DNA from: a virus
Length of the DNA: 64,000 bases
Direction: 5' to 3' (one strand)
IMG/VR virus record: IMGVR_UViG_3300037114_000073
Coordinates: 1 to 64,000 of that record
Numbering within the stretch: position 1 is the stretch's first letter; each line of letters starts with the position of its first letter. The notes beneath the pieces are model-generated. The model was not told where the DNA came from and searched no databases. It saw only the letters and a program-made list of their open reading frames with translations. A program made the position numbers and the translations under genes. Positions 6,588 to 14,130 of this stretch are shown in pieces.

Positions 6588-7733
6588 TCAAGGTATTTGC
6601 CAGAGCTCAGTTCTACGTGCAAGGATCGATGCAAGTTCGTACCTTGTAAGTGAGAAACTTACCCTCCTAAATGCATCTGGTGATTTCCCTTTTGCATGTC
6701 TATAAAAACGACTATTCTTTACAAGGCTCTCAAATATTGGAAACAACTTTTCTCTGACATCTCTACTCAACAACTTATCATCTGGATCACAAACTAGTTT
6801 GCACAACTTGTAGTTGCCATGTAACGCTGGCCATACATGTTCAATTCCACCTGGGAAGTATTTACCAAAATCTTGTCTTGCATCATCTGATATATGCTCA
6901 CATACGGACTGGGAAGGATCTATTCCTGCTTCCAGCATTTGTTTAGCTCTGACGGGCCCTATCTTTTTTAAATGTGGCAAGTTATCAGATGAATCTCCAG
7001 TTAATGCACGATACTTGGTCCAATCTTCCACACTGACTCCGTATTCATTTAATACGTCATCTGCTTTTACTTTAGTTAATTTTCCTTCCTTCATCTTGGT
7101 AATTATTCTGACTTGTGGCCACGCAAGTAACTGGTAGAAATCTCTATCTCCACTGTTTATGTATACTTTGCAATCCTCATCTAATTCAATAAAACGTTTC
7201 GCTAACATCGCTATCATATCATCACATTCTAGTGCGGGGACTTCAAAGTTTCGAATTCCCATTCCTTCTAATATCATCTTAAGTACTGGTATTTGGAGCA
7301 ATGCTCGTTCTCTTGGAGTTTCAGGATACTTTGGTTTCTTACCTTTTTTCTTCTCATCTTCTGGATGATGCCGATTGGCTTTATAACCTTTGGCTTTTAT
7401 TTTCTTCTTTGCTTCATTCATTCCAAAATAATCCAAAGATTGCTGAACCATTATATCCGTATAAGCACTTAATTCTGATTCTTCTGGTTCGGGTAGAGTA
7501 TCTAATTGTGGTAATGTAGACATAAATTTATGACGCCACGTTTCTCCTCTTCCGTCCCATACCCACACTATTGCTGCATCTGGTAACTTGGTATGAATAC
7601 TTAGCATAGAAGTAAGACACCCATATATCGCTCCAGTTGGCTTTCCAGAACTAGTTGTTAAAAAATTATGAACATGTGCCTGACGAAAAATTTGATTTCT
7701 GCCATCAATTAAGACAACCTGGCTTCGTACCAT
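6588..7733 (-). CDS. 5'-3' exonuclease / flap endonuclease (FEN family)
   Basis: A 381-residue member of the Pol I 5'-nuclease and T4 RNase H/T5 D15 group, which trims RNA primers and flaps on the lagging strand. The N-terminal VVLIDGRNQIFRQAH carries the first metal-binding Asp, INSGDRDFYQLLAW a middle acidic site, and LTGDSSDNLPHLKKIGPVRAKQML is the helix-hairpin-helix motif with the last metal-binding aspartates. AAAGGGGG precedes the ATG, which overlaps the end of the upstream nuclease gene by 25 nt. Primase, replicative helicase and SF2 helicase lie upstream, so this is the replication module. Confidence 0.88.
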   Translation of the reverse strand: MVRSQVVLIDGRNQIFRQAHVHNFLTTSSGKPTGAIYGCLTSMLSIHTKLPDAAIVWVWDGRGETWRHKFMSTLPQLDTLPEPEESELSAYTDIMVQQSLDYFGMNEAKKKIKAKGYKANRHHPEDEKKKGKKPKYPETPRERALLQIPVLKMILEGMGIRNFEVPALECDDMIAMLAKRFIELDEDCKVYINSGDRDFYQLLAWPQVRIITKMKEGKLTKVKADDVLNEYGVSVEDWTKYRALTGDSSDNLPHLKKIGPVRAKQMLEAGIDPSQSVCEHISDDARQDFGKYFPGGIEHVWPALHGNYKLCKLVCDPDDKLLSRDVREKLFPIFESLVKNSRFYRHAKGKSPDAFRRVSFSLTRYELASILARRTELWQIP

Positions 7734-8467
7734 ATAACCCCCTTTAAAAAAGTAGGGTGGTAATTTTTAATAGCGTATTCTGTTAATCGTAATACTTTGT
7801 AACCATTTTTCTTATATACTACATCTTTAATTTTATCTCGCCTAATTCTATCCGGTAGAGAATGCCAATATGTTCCGTCACACTCAATAACTAAACTGTT
7901 CTCAATTAAAAAATCAGCGATAAATCCACAAATATGTGCTTGAGCTTTATACTTCAGTTTCATTTCAACTAATAATTTTTCAACTGCAACCTCAATTTTA
8001 GTGGGACGACTGCGTAAAGCTTTTGCTAAATTTTTCCAGTACTGTGGATTGTGTTTTTGTCGTTTTAACGCCCTGGCATTCCTCCTTATCCAATCTGGAT
8101 CATTACTTCTTTTCCTTGCACCTTCCATCATTTTAGATCTATTATTTTGCCACAAGTTTGAAAACATATTACTAAAAAATTTATGAGCCTCAGGAATACG
8201 CATCCAATGACCTAAACAATAGTCTGATCCCGGTGATTTAGGAGTTTCACCACATCCACACTTACAAAAATCATTCCTATTACGTAATTTTTCCTTTAAC
8301 TTATTTATTTCATATTGTTCTTCTTCAGCTTTTTCAACAGATGTTAATTTCAATTTATGTACCCGAACCATATGTTTTCTATATTCTTCATTTTCCCATT
8401 GATGTGTAACAATTCTACTTATACGTCTGCGAGTTTTCTTCGAATGTTTGCATTCTCCCTTAGGCAT
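7709..8467 (-). CDS. Mobile endonuclease: NUMOD3-like repeats plus Vsr/DUF559-type nuclease
   Basis: A 252-residue protein. The N-terminus is basic with NUMOD3-like Trp/Asp-Pro-x-Trp/Tyr repeats. A CKCGCGETPKSP...YCLGHW cysteine cluster sits near residues 78-97. The C-terminal domain (from about 165) has ICGFIADFLIENSLVIECDGTYWHS, the D...E-x-D core of Vsr-like PD-(D/E)xK nucleases, followed by GYKVLRLTE. The design matches the nuclease genes at 36617 and 60982, so it is probably a homing-type element inserted before the exonuclease gene. Confidence 0.75.
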   Translation of the reverse strand: MPKGECKHSKKTRRRISRIVTHQWENEEYRKHMVRVHKLKLTSVEKAEEEQYEINKLKEKLRNRNDFCKCGCGETPKSPGSDYCLGHWMRIPEAHKFFSNMFSNLWQNNRSKMMEGARKRSNDPDWIRRNARALKRQKHNPQYWKNLAKALRSRPTKIEVAVEKLLVEMKLKYKAQAHICGFIADFLIENSLVIECDGTYWHSLPDRIRRDKIKDVVYKKNGYKVLRLTEYAIKNYHPTFLKGVIWYEARLS

Positions 8468-8477
8468 ATATCACCAA

Positions 8478-8696
8478 TTAATAACCTGTTAAATTATGCT
8501 CTTCATTTCGATCATCACTTGCATGCCTAAACCAATCAGTATAATATTCATTATACTTAACTATTTGAAACGCACCCTGGCGGTCCTCATGACTTATAGA
8601 TAAATTATACTTTTTACATACAGCAATAATTGCATCAGTAAATTCTTCTAAATCCTGCACTACAACAAATTCTTTACCATTCCATTCATAACTCAT
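8478..8696 (-). CDS. Unknown protein, 72 aa
   Basis: Small acidic protein starting MSYEWNGKEFVVV, with a central helical segment (DAIIAVCKKYNL). It sits in the replication operon between the primase-side small gene and the mobile nuclease. No family recognised. Confidence 0.55.
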   Translation of the reverse strand: MSYEWNGKEFVVVQDLEEFTDAIIAVCKKYNLSISHEDRQGAFQIVKYNEYYTDWFRHASDDRNEEHNLTGY

Positions 8697-8704
8697 ATGT
8701 TACC

Positions 8705-8887
8705 TTAGTGCTTTCCAAATATCTGTTCAAAGTGTGATAATTTACCTGTCCTGTCCAAGATTTCTTTTATCTCCATCAACAGTAGTACACATTCTTTTTG
8801 TAATCTATACCCAATTGTAGAAGCTGTATCATTATCTGCACCCCAAAATTGCATACGCTCTACTTCGTCTTTAGTTAGTCTACTCAT
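8705..8887 (-). CDS. Unknown helical protein, 60 aa
   Basis: ATG preceded by GGAGGG inside the 3' end of the primase gene; overlap of 8 nt. Largely alpha-helical (LTKDEVERMQFWGADNDTAS then a long amphipathic helix). Family not recognised; translational coupling with primase suggests a replication-related accessory. Confidence 0.6.
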   Translation of the reverse strand: MSRLTKDEVERMQFWGADNDTASTIGYRLQKECVLLLMEIKEILDRTGKLSHFEQIFGKH

Positions 8888-9827
8888 CAAACGCCCTCCA
8901 AGCAGCTAATTTCTCAACTAACGATTCTGTGAATGTTTCCGCTCTCTCCAACCTACTTTTTATTTCTGATGTTTCCATTTCATCTGGGTCACGCTTATCG
9001 AATGAATCACCTTCAATCATTCCTTTTGGTAAGATAACTTTTACAATCTTATCTTTTAACTTATTTCGTATAGAGATTAATCCTTCTACGCCGGCATCAT
9101 CTGGGTCCATCCATAGAACTATTCTTTTGTAATGTTTTAATAATCCTACCTGGTCATCTTTCAACGAGTGTCCTAGAAGTCCTAAGGAATCTATTCCTAA
9201 CTTTTTAGAAGCATGTTCTATTACTAGTGCTGTAATTACTGATTCGCTTAATACACAGGTACTATGTTTCTTTTCTGGCAAATTGTAAATACACTTAGCT
9301 CCTACTGAATTCTTGTATTTAGGTTCTTGCTTACCTGTGAAATCTCTTCCTACTAATCCTGTAAGTACTCCACTTAAATAGACTGGAAACACAACTCTAT
9401 AAGCCATGGGACCGATTAGAGAATATCCTATTTTATTATCTCGTATTTGGTCACTAGTAATACCTCTTTTTCTTACAAAATCTCTTGCACGCCAAAACCA
9501 AGAATCTTCTTTATGACGTACCTTAACTAATAATTCAAACCCCTCTGGAAGTTCTAGTTCCATATGTTTTTTCTTCCGTTTGCGTTTTTCTTGCTGTGCT
9601 TCTATATCTCCTGTGTCTAACGCTTCCTGTAACTTATTGAATGTATACTCTCCATAACCTTTCCAACCACATCCATCGTTGAAACAACTGGCTAATCCAC
9701 TTCTTACATTTACACCTAAACGGAATCTCTGCTCATAACAAAACGGACAACAGATAAATATCTCTTCATCATCTCTTCCCTGGTGATAATCTATTTCTGC
9801 TGCTTCGAGAGCATCAATCAGATTCAT
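8880..9827 (-). CDS. DnaG-type DNA primase
   Basis: A 315-residue primase. The N-terminal CHC2-like zinc ribbon has cysteines at 26/27, 30, 48 and 53; a basic linker KRKRKKKH follows; the core contains a Toprim domain with VLSESVITALVIEH (acidic glutamate) and IVLWMDPDDAGVEG (the DxD pair). It makes RNA primers for lagging-strand synthesis together with the helicase at 11227-12591. It is shorter than bacterial DnaG and lacks a helicase-binding C-domain. Its upstream neighbour is the insertion-split gene described below. Confidence 0.85.
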   Translation of the reverse strand: MNLIDALEAAEIDYHQGRDDEEIFICCPFCYEQRFRLGVNVRSGLASCFNDGCGWKGYGEYTFNKLQEALDTGDIEAQQEKRKRKKKHMELELPEGFELLVKVRHKEDSWFWRARDFVRKRGITSDQIRDNKIGYSLIGPMAYRVVFPVYLSGVLTGLVGRDFTGKQEPKYKNSVGAKCIYNLPEKKHSTCVLSESVITALVIEHASKKLGIDSLGLLGHSLKDDQVGLLKHYKRIVLWMDPDDAGVEGLISIRNKLKDKIVKVILPKGMIEGDSFDKRDPDEMETSEIKSRLERAETFTESLVEKLAAWRAFDE

Positions 9828-9930
9828 AATTAATCTTTAGTTTCATGGAAAATATACGTTTATTCGCCACAAAATAATACCTAATCCTATAATAAGAAAT
9901 ACAACTAAACTTAAAGCAATTCGTCTAAGA

Positions 9931-9938
9931 ATTATTTG
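9931..9938. repeat. Target site duplication, left copy
   Basis: ATTATTTG directly outside the left inverted repeat; identical to 10479-10486. Confidence 0.75.
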
Positions 9939-9960
9939 GGGATTTATATACTTAACTCCC
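9939..9960. repeat. Terminal inverted repeat, left
   Basis: 22 bp reading GGGATTTATA then TACTTAACTCCC on the plus strand. Its reverse complement matches the right repeat at 19 of 22 positions. The stop codon of the first cargo gene begins at its inner edge. Confidence 0.75.
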
Positions 9961-10268
9961 TAAGCTCTTTCGTTTGACTTCTCTGGAGGAAAATCCCCCA
10001 AGTCGTAATCCTTCAGCTTCAGAAATACATGCCACTCGCAGCCGCTGGCGTCTTCCGGGTACACGGTGCCGCGTTTGTGATAGAAACTAGCCGTCACTGT
10101 GCCGTCTGCATGAACGTGATGCAGGCCAATCCCCGACCACTGACCGCAGTTGCAACGAATGAGCGGCTTGAGGTACTTGCCGTCCTGTGTGACTGGCGAC
10201 CAACCAGGACTTTTTGCATACCAGTCATCGCCTTCCGTGATCTTAGGAATTTCTATGAAATCAGCCAC
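9960..10268 (-). CDS. Insertion cargo protein 1, 102 aa, unknown
   Basis: GTG start with GAGG upstream, overlapping the stop of cargo protein 2. Contains an IRCNCGQWSGIGLHHVHADG segment (two Cys, two His) and GCEWHVFLKL, which look like a small metal-binding beta fold. The GC-rich codons differ sharply from neighbouring phage genes, a sign of recent arrival. It stops exactly at the inner edge of the inverted repeat. Function not recognised. Confidence 0.65.
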   Translation of the reverse strand: MADFIEIPKITEGDDWYAKSPGWSPVTQDGKYLKPLIRCNCGQWSGIGLHHVHADGTVTASFYHKRGTVYPEDASGCEWHVFLKLKDYDLGDFPPEKSNERA

Positions 10269-10443
10269 CGAAACCTCTAGCGATCTGCGAATTAATCATG
10301 ACCTCAATCCGCTGTTGTTCGTCGTGCTCAAGAGGGCCGTTGGCTTTCGTCCATTCCGCAGCACGTTCAATGCGCTCGGTAAGGTCATCCATGCCGTCTA
10401 TAAGCGTCCATCCATCAGTGATCTCCGCGAATTCAGCACGCAT
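10261..10443 (-). CDS. Insertion cargo protein 2, 60 aa, unknown
   Basis: ATG with GGAG seven bases upstream. Predicted all-helical: DDLTERIERAAEW and DEQQRIEVMINSQIARG. GC-rich codon use as in its partner. Together the two genes fill the whole interior of the 540-bp element. Function unknown. Confidence 0.65.
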   Translation of the reverse strand: MRAEFAEITDGWTLIDGMDDLTERIERAAEWTKANGPLEHDEQQRIEVMINSQIARGFGG

Positions 10444-10576
10444 TTTCAATCTCCAAGGGAGTCAAGTATGTAATTCCCATTATTTGCCACTTCTCATTGT
10501 CTATTGTAAACATACCTATAAATGCTATAAGTATAAAGAGTAAATATATAGTACCTACAATTTTAAGTAAAATCAT
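10433..10576 (-). CDS. Truncated membrane protein, 47 aa
   Basis: Starts with an ATG overlapping the stop of the upstream gene (ATGA), with AGGAATAAG upstream. Residues 2-24 form a hydrophobic helix. From residue 33 on, the codons come from the inserted element, ending in a TGA just inside it. It is the surviving 5' half of the split 61-codon gene. Confidence 0.55.
   Translation of the reverse strand: MILLKIVGTIYLLFILIAFIGMFTIDNEKWQIMGITYLTPLEIENAC
10457..10478. repeat. Terminal inverted repeat, right
   Basis: 22 bp reading GGGAGTCAAG then TATGTAATTCCC on the plus strand; inverted partner of 9939-9960 with three mismatches. Confidence 0.75.
10479..10486. repeat. Target site duplication, right copy
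   Basis: ATTATTTG, identical to 9931-9938, directly outside the right inverted repeat. Confidence 0.75.
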
Positions 10577-10926
10577 TTCTTATTCCTGTGCTTATGTTTA
10601 TGCTCTACTGTTTTCTTCCAAGGACGTTTCTTCTCGGTTTCCTCTGCTACGTGTTTAATTGCTTTCGCCATTCTGGAAGTAGCTTTTATTCTTTCTTTTA
10701 GGTAATTTCTCAGAGGATTGTTTATTATGTGCCTTTTATTTACATGCTTTAAAATACGTTTTCCTTCTCTTGATCTAGCATAAGACATAAATGCTCTAAC
10801 ATACTGAGCACAAACGTTTGCCATCTGTATACTGTCTGTCTTGGTACCGTAAGTTTTCAGACGTTTTTTCTCTAACGAAAACTTCTGTGCTAGTAGATCG
10901 CGTATTTCTTCAATCTTTAAGCTCAC
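10573..10926 (-). CDS. Unknown basic helical protein, 117 aa
   Basis: Largely alpha-helical and increasingly basic, ending in a KHKHRNKK tail. The ATG overlaps the previous stop (ATGA), and its own stop overlaps the start of the split membrane-protein gene. Basic tail and replication-module location suggest nucleic-acid binding, but no family is recognised. Confidence 0.65.
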   Translation of the reverse strand: MSLKIEEIRDLLAQKFSLEKKRLKTYGTKTDSIQMANVCAQYVRAFMSYARSREGKRILKHVNKRHIINNPLRNYLKERIKATSRMAKAIKHVAEETEKKRPWKKTVEHKHKHRNKK

Positions 10927-11168
10927 TCTATTTCCTCAGCTTCGACATGTAATGTTACTCTATACTTTTTAGATGCATCTAACCCAGATAGCTGAATATA
11001 TGTACAAGCGTTGTGCCACTTATTACTTTCTTCCCTACTTTTAACTTCATTTCCTGTTGATATTGAATTGAAACAAGCACATTCGCAATCTCCAGTCCAG
11101 TATCCTTCATGTACTTCATCAAACAAAATAATTTTCTTTGGTGGATCAGTTGATTTCATTGTAACCAT
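10923..11168 (-). CDS. Unknown protein, 81 aa
   Basis: First gene after the promoter motif at 11190-11202; GAGG lies about a dozen bases before the ATG. Contains FDEVHEGYWTGDCECACFNS and a C-terminal YRVTLHVEAEEIE strand. The three clustered Cys may bind metal. Family not recognised. Confidence 0.55.
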   Translation of the reverse strand: MVTMKSTDPPKKIILFDEVHEGYWTGDCECACFNSISTGNEVKSREESNKWHNACTYIQLSGLDASKKYRVTLHVEAEEIE

Positions 11169-11189
11169 ATAATTTTCTATCCTCAAGTA

Positions 11190-11202
11190 TATTATACAGA
11201 TT
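11190..11202 (-). promoter_or_regulatory. Promoter motif copy 1 (AATCTGTATAATA)
   Basis: Exact 13-nt motif containing a TATAAT -10 box at 11191-11196. Transcript start predicted near 11184. No TTGACA lies at -35; instead a 10-bp tandem repeat lies just upstream. Confidence 0.7.
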
Positions 11203-11210
11203 TGGATGAA

Positions 11211-11234
11211 TCGTATCTAATCGTATTTAATCGT
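11211..11234. repeat. 10-bp tandem repeat upstream of promoter copy 1
   Basis: TCGTATCTAA, TCGTATTTAA and a partial TCGT follow one another, covering about -22 to -45 of the promoter. They may be binding sites for an activator or initiator protein; the last unit overlaps the helicase stop codon. Confidence 0.4.
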
Positions 11235-12591
11235 GATGCTTCTTGTGTTGTTTTACGGCCTCTTCTGTCAGTTCTCTATCGTAGAATATGGCTCTCTCGA
11301 AGTCTCCCATGATAGGCCATCCACGATTCATCTTATCGTAACGATGTATCGCTATGTTTATATAACGACTGTCATCACCCCATTCTTCTGGACCGTCACC
11401 GACTCCTATTCCCATCGCACAACGTCGCATCTTGGAAATGTCTGTCGCTGAATCATCTCCTCTAACAATCATCTTCCTTTGACCGGTCCCTCTTTTTGTT
11501 TGTGCAAACATCCACAACCATAAATCTCTTCTGGCAGCAAAATGTTTTGCTTCTTGGTATATTATTTTACTTTCTCTTGTCTCAGCATTGTCACCTTTGA
11601 AATGTTCTGGTGGTAGTATACCTTCATCTGAATCAACTATAACTACATCAGCGGTGAATCCTTGATTCCGATAGTTTTCCCAGACTTCTTCTATCCGCTG
11701 CATACTCATTCCACCATCGGTTCCATCTACTACTTTTATATCTGCACGTAATTTAACTAGTGCACGTCTGAGTCTACGTTTTAGTTTACTAGACTTATCG
11801 AATAAATACTTCATCTTAATACCAGCAAAACTGGAATCAAGACGATCTTCGACCATTTCAAGATTATCTTCTAATGTAAAATGCAGGACTTTAAATCCTT
11901 GCAACGCGTACGCGTGATCGAAATGAACTGCCAATGTGGATTTTCCAGTTTTGTATTTAGCTACTACGATTCCCATTTCTCCGCGTGGAAATGTTCTGAC
12001 TTCTTTATCTAATGGATCTATAAATAGATAAGGGAATTTCCTGTTTACATTCTTTTCTCTACGCCTAATCCTTCGTTTTATTTCTTCATCATTGGAATAA
12101 TTACTGACTTTCAAATTATTATCGAATACTTCCAATGCATTTTTACAGATACGTCTGAACTTACTATCTGATAACTCTCCTTTTTCCTGGGCATCAATTA
12201 AATCATGGATCGCTTTACGTTTATTTTCCCTTTGTTTATATTCTGCTACTTTACGTTCTATGGCTTCTACTGCTACTAGGTTATCTGTATGACGTATCTT
12301 TTCTACAAGTTCGGTTAATCGTTCTCTGGATTTACCTCCAAGTTTACGTTTATGTTCTCTGATATAATCTAAGACATCTGTTCTTAACATTCCACCAATT
12401 GGTTCTCTGTAATCATGCCAATATTTAAATGCGAGTTCTGCTATTATGTATGCTTCCGGTATTCCTTCATTCTTTCTGGGTTTAAAATCAACTGGAGATA
12501 ATAGACCACTTGTCTTCTTTAAGAAGTTCTTATCTCTGCACACAAATGCTAGGAGTCTTTCCTGGAACTCAGCATCTCTGAAATAACTCAT
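11227..12591 (-). CDS. DnaB-like replicative helicase
   Basis: A 454-residue RecA-fold ATPase. The ATG with CAGGAG upstream overlaps the stop of the preceding small gene (ATGA). A helical N-terminal region (about 1-180) resembles the DnaB N-domain and linker; Walker A is AKYKTGKST (211-219), slightly unusual with a Lys-Thr before GKS; Walker B is DVVIVDSDEGI; an AQTKRGTG segment follows where DnaB has its Q/S sensor. The C-terminus is KQHKKHHD. With the primase downstream it would form the phage primosome. Confidence 0.78.
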   Translation of the reverse strand: MSYFRDAEFQERLLAFVCRDKNFLKKTSGLLSPVDFKPRKNEGIPEAYIIAELAFKYWHDYREPIGGMLRTDVLDYIREHKRKLGGKSRERLTELVEKIRHTDNLVAVEAIERKVAEYKQRENKRKAIHDLIDAQEKGELSDSKFRRICKNALEVFDNNLKVSNYSNDEEIKRRIRRREKNVNRKFPYLFIDPLDKEVRTFPRGEMGIVVAKYKTGKSTLAVHFDHAYALQGFKVLHFTLEDNLEMVEDRLDSSFAGIKMKYLFDKSSKLKRRLRRALVKLRADIKVVDGTDGGMSMQRIEEVWENYRNQGFTADVVIVDSDEGILPPEHFKGDNAETRESKIIYQEAKHFAARRDLWLWMFAQTKRGTGQRKMIVRGDDSATDISKMRRCAMGIGVGDGPEEWGDDSRYINIAIHRYDKMNRGWPIMGDFERAIFYDRELTEEAVKQHKKHHD

Positions 12592-12743
12592 GCAATCTCC
12601 TGTAGAGTGCATTTTGTAGGATTAACTGGTATTAGCTTATGGGCCTCAGCTGCGTCACGATTGGAAATGGCGCGTGCTTGGAGTGGACTGGCATAGTAGG
12701 ATGGGTAGTCTCGTAGCGTGGCATTTAAACGCATTCTTGTCAT
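12588..12743 (-). CDS. Small unknown protein, 51 aa
   Basis: Starts immediately after the stop of the upstream gene (TAA-ATG) and ends with ATGA overlapping the helicase start, so it is tightly coupled on both sides. The frame MTRMRLNATLRDYPSYYASP continues to KCTLQEIA. Its position just before the helicase suggests a helicase loader or accessory, but there is no motif to support that. Confidence 0.6.
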   Translation of the reverse strand: MTRMRLNATLRDYPSYYASPLQARAISNRDAAEAHKLIPVNPTKCTLQEIA

Positions 12744-12998
12744 TTATAATTCCTGATCGCACCTAGCACATCTTACACTAACTACTTTCTCACAACTGGG
12801 GCAATACTTTTGTGGTAACTCTTTTATTTTAATTGCTTTAATTATATCTTCTACTGTTGTGTAATGTGGTGGTAAATCTAATTCCTGAGCTATTCGTGCT
12901 ATTTCAGCATCATGACTTTTCATTTCTTGTACTAACTTTGCATCTAACTTATTAACTTCATTTAATACTTTTCTTACATCCTCATTTAAAGTAGTCAT
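12744..12998 (-). CDS. Coiled-coil protein with C-terminal zinc ribbon, 84 aa
   Basis: The first 40 residues form an amphipathic helix (VRKVLNEVNKLDAKLVQEM). The C-terminus has CPSCEKVVSVRCARC, a four-Cys zinc ribbon. The ATG overlaps the stop of the upstream gene. Likely a DNA- or protein-binding accessory of the replication module; function unknown. Confidence 0.65.
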   Translation of the reverse strand: MTTLNEDVRKVLNEVNKLDAKLVQEMKSHDAEIARIAQELDLPPHYTTVEDIIKAIKIKELPQKYCPSCEKVVSVRCARCDQEL

Positions 12999-13633
12999 AA
13001 AGTTTCCGGTTTGAAAGGATTATTACGATAACTACGTTTCTTCATCTGTTCTTCTAGCTTGTCCCTGGTAATGTGTTCTTTTTTCATATAACTTCTGTAG
13101 TAAGTCAAAAATTGCTTTGGAGTACTAAAGTCAGAGAGGTTTAATATTCTACCATTGGTATCTCGCATTGAACTGGGATCAGATCTTGAATGTACTCCAT
13201 CATCATTTAGTTTCTCTAACTTATGTAATTGGTTTTGGATAATACGTTCTCTTTCTTCAGCCAACCACATTTGTATATTCTCTCCATTGGGATATAGCTT
13301 CTTAATACTTTCCTGGAGTATCTGTTCTGATTTCTTTCCAATTAAAGTCGAGACTCTTACGTTTAATCCTGCGCGTTTCATTTTCTTGCTTCTTCTTTGT
13401 ACGAATGTTTCCCAGAATGGAAGTAATATAATTAATATGAACTTTAGCGAGACTTTGTATTTATCTTCCCAGACTTTTAATGTTAACAATGAATATTGAT
13501 CGTTTTTTGTTAACCATAACTTCACGGTTTCATTACGCATACTACCTAATACTTCTTCTGTATACTGGAGATAAGATCTTACTGTACTATCTAACTGTTT
13601 GAGTTCTCGTTTAATGATATCTGATTTGTCCAT
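12995..13633 (-). CDS. Unknown protein, 212 aa
   Basis: Helical, charged protein; one hydrophobic stretch FILIILLPFWETF near residue 70 could be a buried helix or a membrane segment. ATG chosen at MDKSDIIKRELK; an upstream in-frame TTG is possible. A 115-bp leader with a long palindrome precedes it. Family not recognised. Confidence 0.6.
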   Translation of the reverse strand: MDKSDIIKRELKQLDSTVRSYLQYTEEVLGSMRNETVKLWLTKNDQYSLLTLKVWEDKYKVSLKFILIILLPFWETFVQRRSKKMKRAGLNVRVSTLIGKKSEQILQESIKKLYPNGENIQMWLAEERERIIQNQLHKLEKLNDDGVHSRSDPSSMRDTNGRILNLSDFSTPKQFLTYYRSYMKKEHITRDKLEEQMKKRSYRNNPFKPETL

Positions 13634-13708
13634 ATGACCATTGACCAATGACGTAATGACTATTGGTACGTTTATACGTTTAATGTTAATATTATTAAAT
13701 GTTAAGTG

Positions 13709-13734
13709 TTCTTATATTCTAAAGAATATAAGAA
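13709..13734. promoter_or_regulatory. 12-bp AT-rich palindrome with 2-nt centre
   Basis: TTCTTATATTCT (13709-13720), AA, AGAATATAAGAA (13723-13734) are a perfect inverted pair. It stands in the 115-bp gap before the 212-residue gene. No T-run follows and the stem has almost no GC, so an operator or replication-related site is more likely than a terminator. Confidence 0.45.
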
Positions 13735-13748
13735 GTGAAACTTGTCAT

Positions 13749-13955
13749 TTATTTATCTGGAACAAGTGTAGGTCCTTCTATCTTTTTCAGGAAAGTAAAG
13801 TTCCAATGTTGTATCTTCTTATATCCATCTAACAATACAAGTGCGCAGCCATCTTTTCCGACTCCTGTAATTACTCCTGTTCTGCATTTTAAAAATCCAT
13901 TGTAACTGGGTAATACCTCGACTCGTGTTCCTTTTATCATTTCTGATTTAAGCAT
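13749..13955 (-). CDS. Small SH3-like (KOW-type) beta protein, 68 aa
   Basis: ATG with GAGG six bases upstream, inside the end of the previous gene. RVEVLPSYNGFLKCRTGVITGVGKDGCALVLLDG has the alternating pattern and glycine turns of an SH3/KOW barrel. Often such small proteins bind RNA or ribosomes; the role here is unknown. Confidence 0.55.
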   Translation of the reverse strand: MLKSEMIKGTRVEVLPSYNGFLKCRTGVITGVGKDGCALVLLDGYKKIQHWNFTFLKKIEGPTLVPDK

Positions 13956-14130
13956 CGTTGCCTCGTTTGGGGTGATCTTTTCTATCAAGTGGTAACTGGT
14001 GAAAACTATAACTGCAATGTGTACACGTTCGTTTTAGACTATCTAATTGAACGTCGTATGTTGACATTAAATTTTCACACCCACATTTAGGGCAGCTTGC
14101 TTGGAGTCTGAACTGTTCAAAGTTACTCAT
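13948..14130 (-). CDS. Zinc-ribbon protein, 60 aa
   Basis: CPKCGC at residues 13-18 and CTHC at 36-39 make a CxxC-CxxC zinc ribbon. AAGGAT precedes the ATG, which overlaps the stop of the helicase gene (ATGA). Likely nucleic-acid binding; specific role unknown. Confidence 0.65.
   Translation of the reverse strand: MSNFEQFRLQASCPKCGCENLMSTYDVQLDSLKRTCTHCSYSFHQLPLDRKDHPKRGNDA

Larger units (their letters stand above)
9939..10478. mobile_element. 540-bp non-autonomous transposon-like insertion carrying two small genes
   Basis: Bounded by 22-bp terminal inverted repeats (19 of 22 positions match) beginning GGG and ending CCC, flanked by 8-bp direct repeats. The interior is visibly GC-rich while both flanks are AT-rich. 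It interrupts a membrane-protein frame that is restored when the element is removed. It encodes two small proteins, both on the minus strand, and no transposase, so movement would need an enzyme supplied in trans. An 8-bp duplication is known for several IS families, IS66 and IS1595 among them; the family here is not determined. Confidence 0.8.
9843..10576 (-). pseudogene. Two-helix membrane protein gene split by a 540-bp insertion
   Basis: The 5' part (10576 to 10487) encodes MILLKIVG...NEKWQI with one hydrophobic helix; the 3' part (9938 to 9843) encodes ILRRIALSLVVFLIIGLG with a second helix and a stop but has no start codon. Deleting 9939-10478 and one copy of the 8-bp duplication joins them in frame into 61 codons. 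The present product should be the 47-residue truncated form at 10433-10576. Confidence 0.75.

Noticed and set aside
9843-9959. Independent small membrane gene before primase
   Set aside because: No start codon exists in the frame; it is explained as the 3' half of the insertion-split gene.
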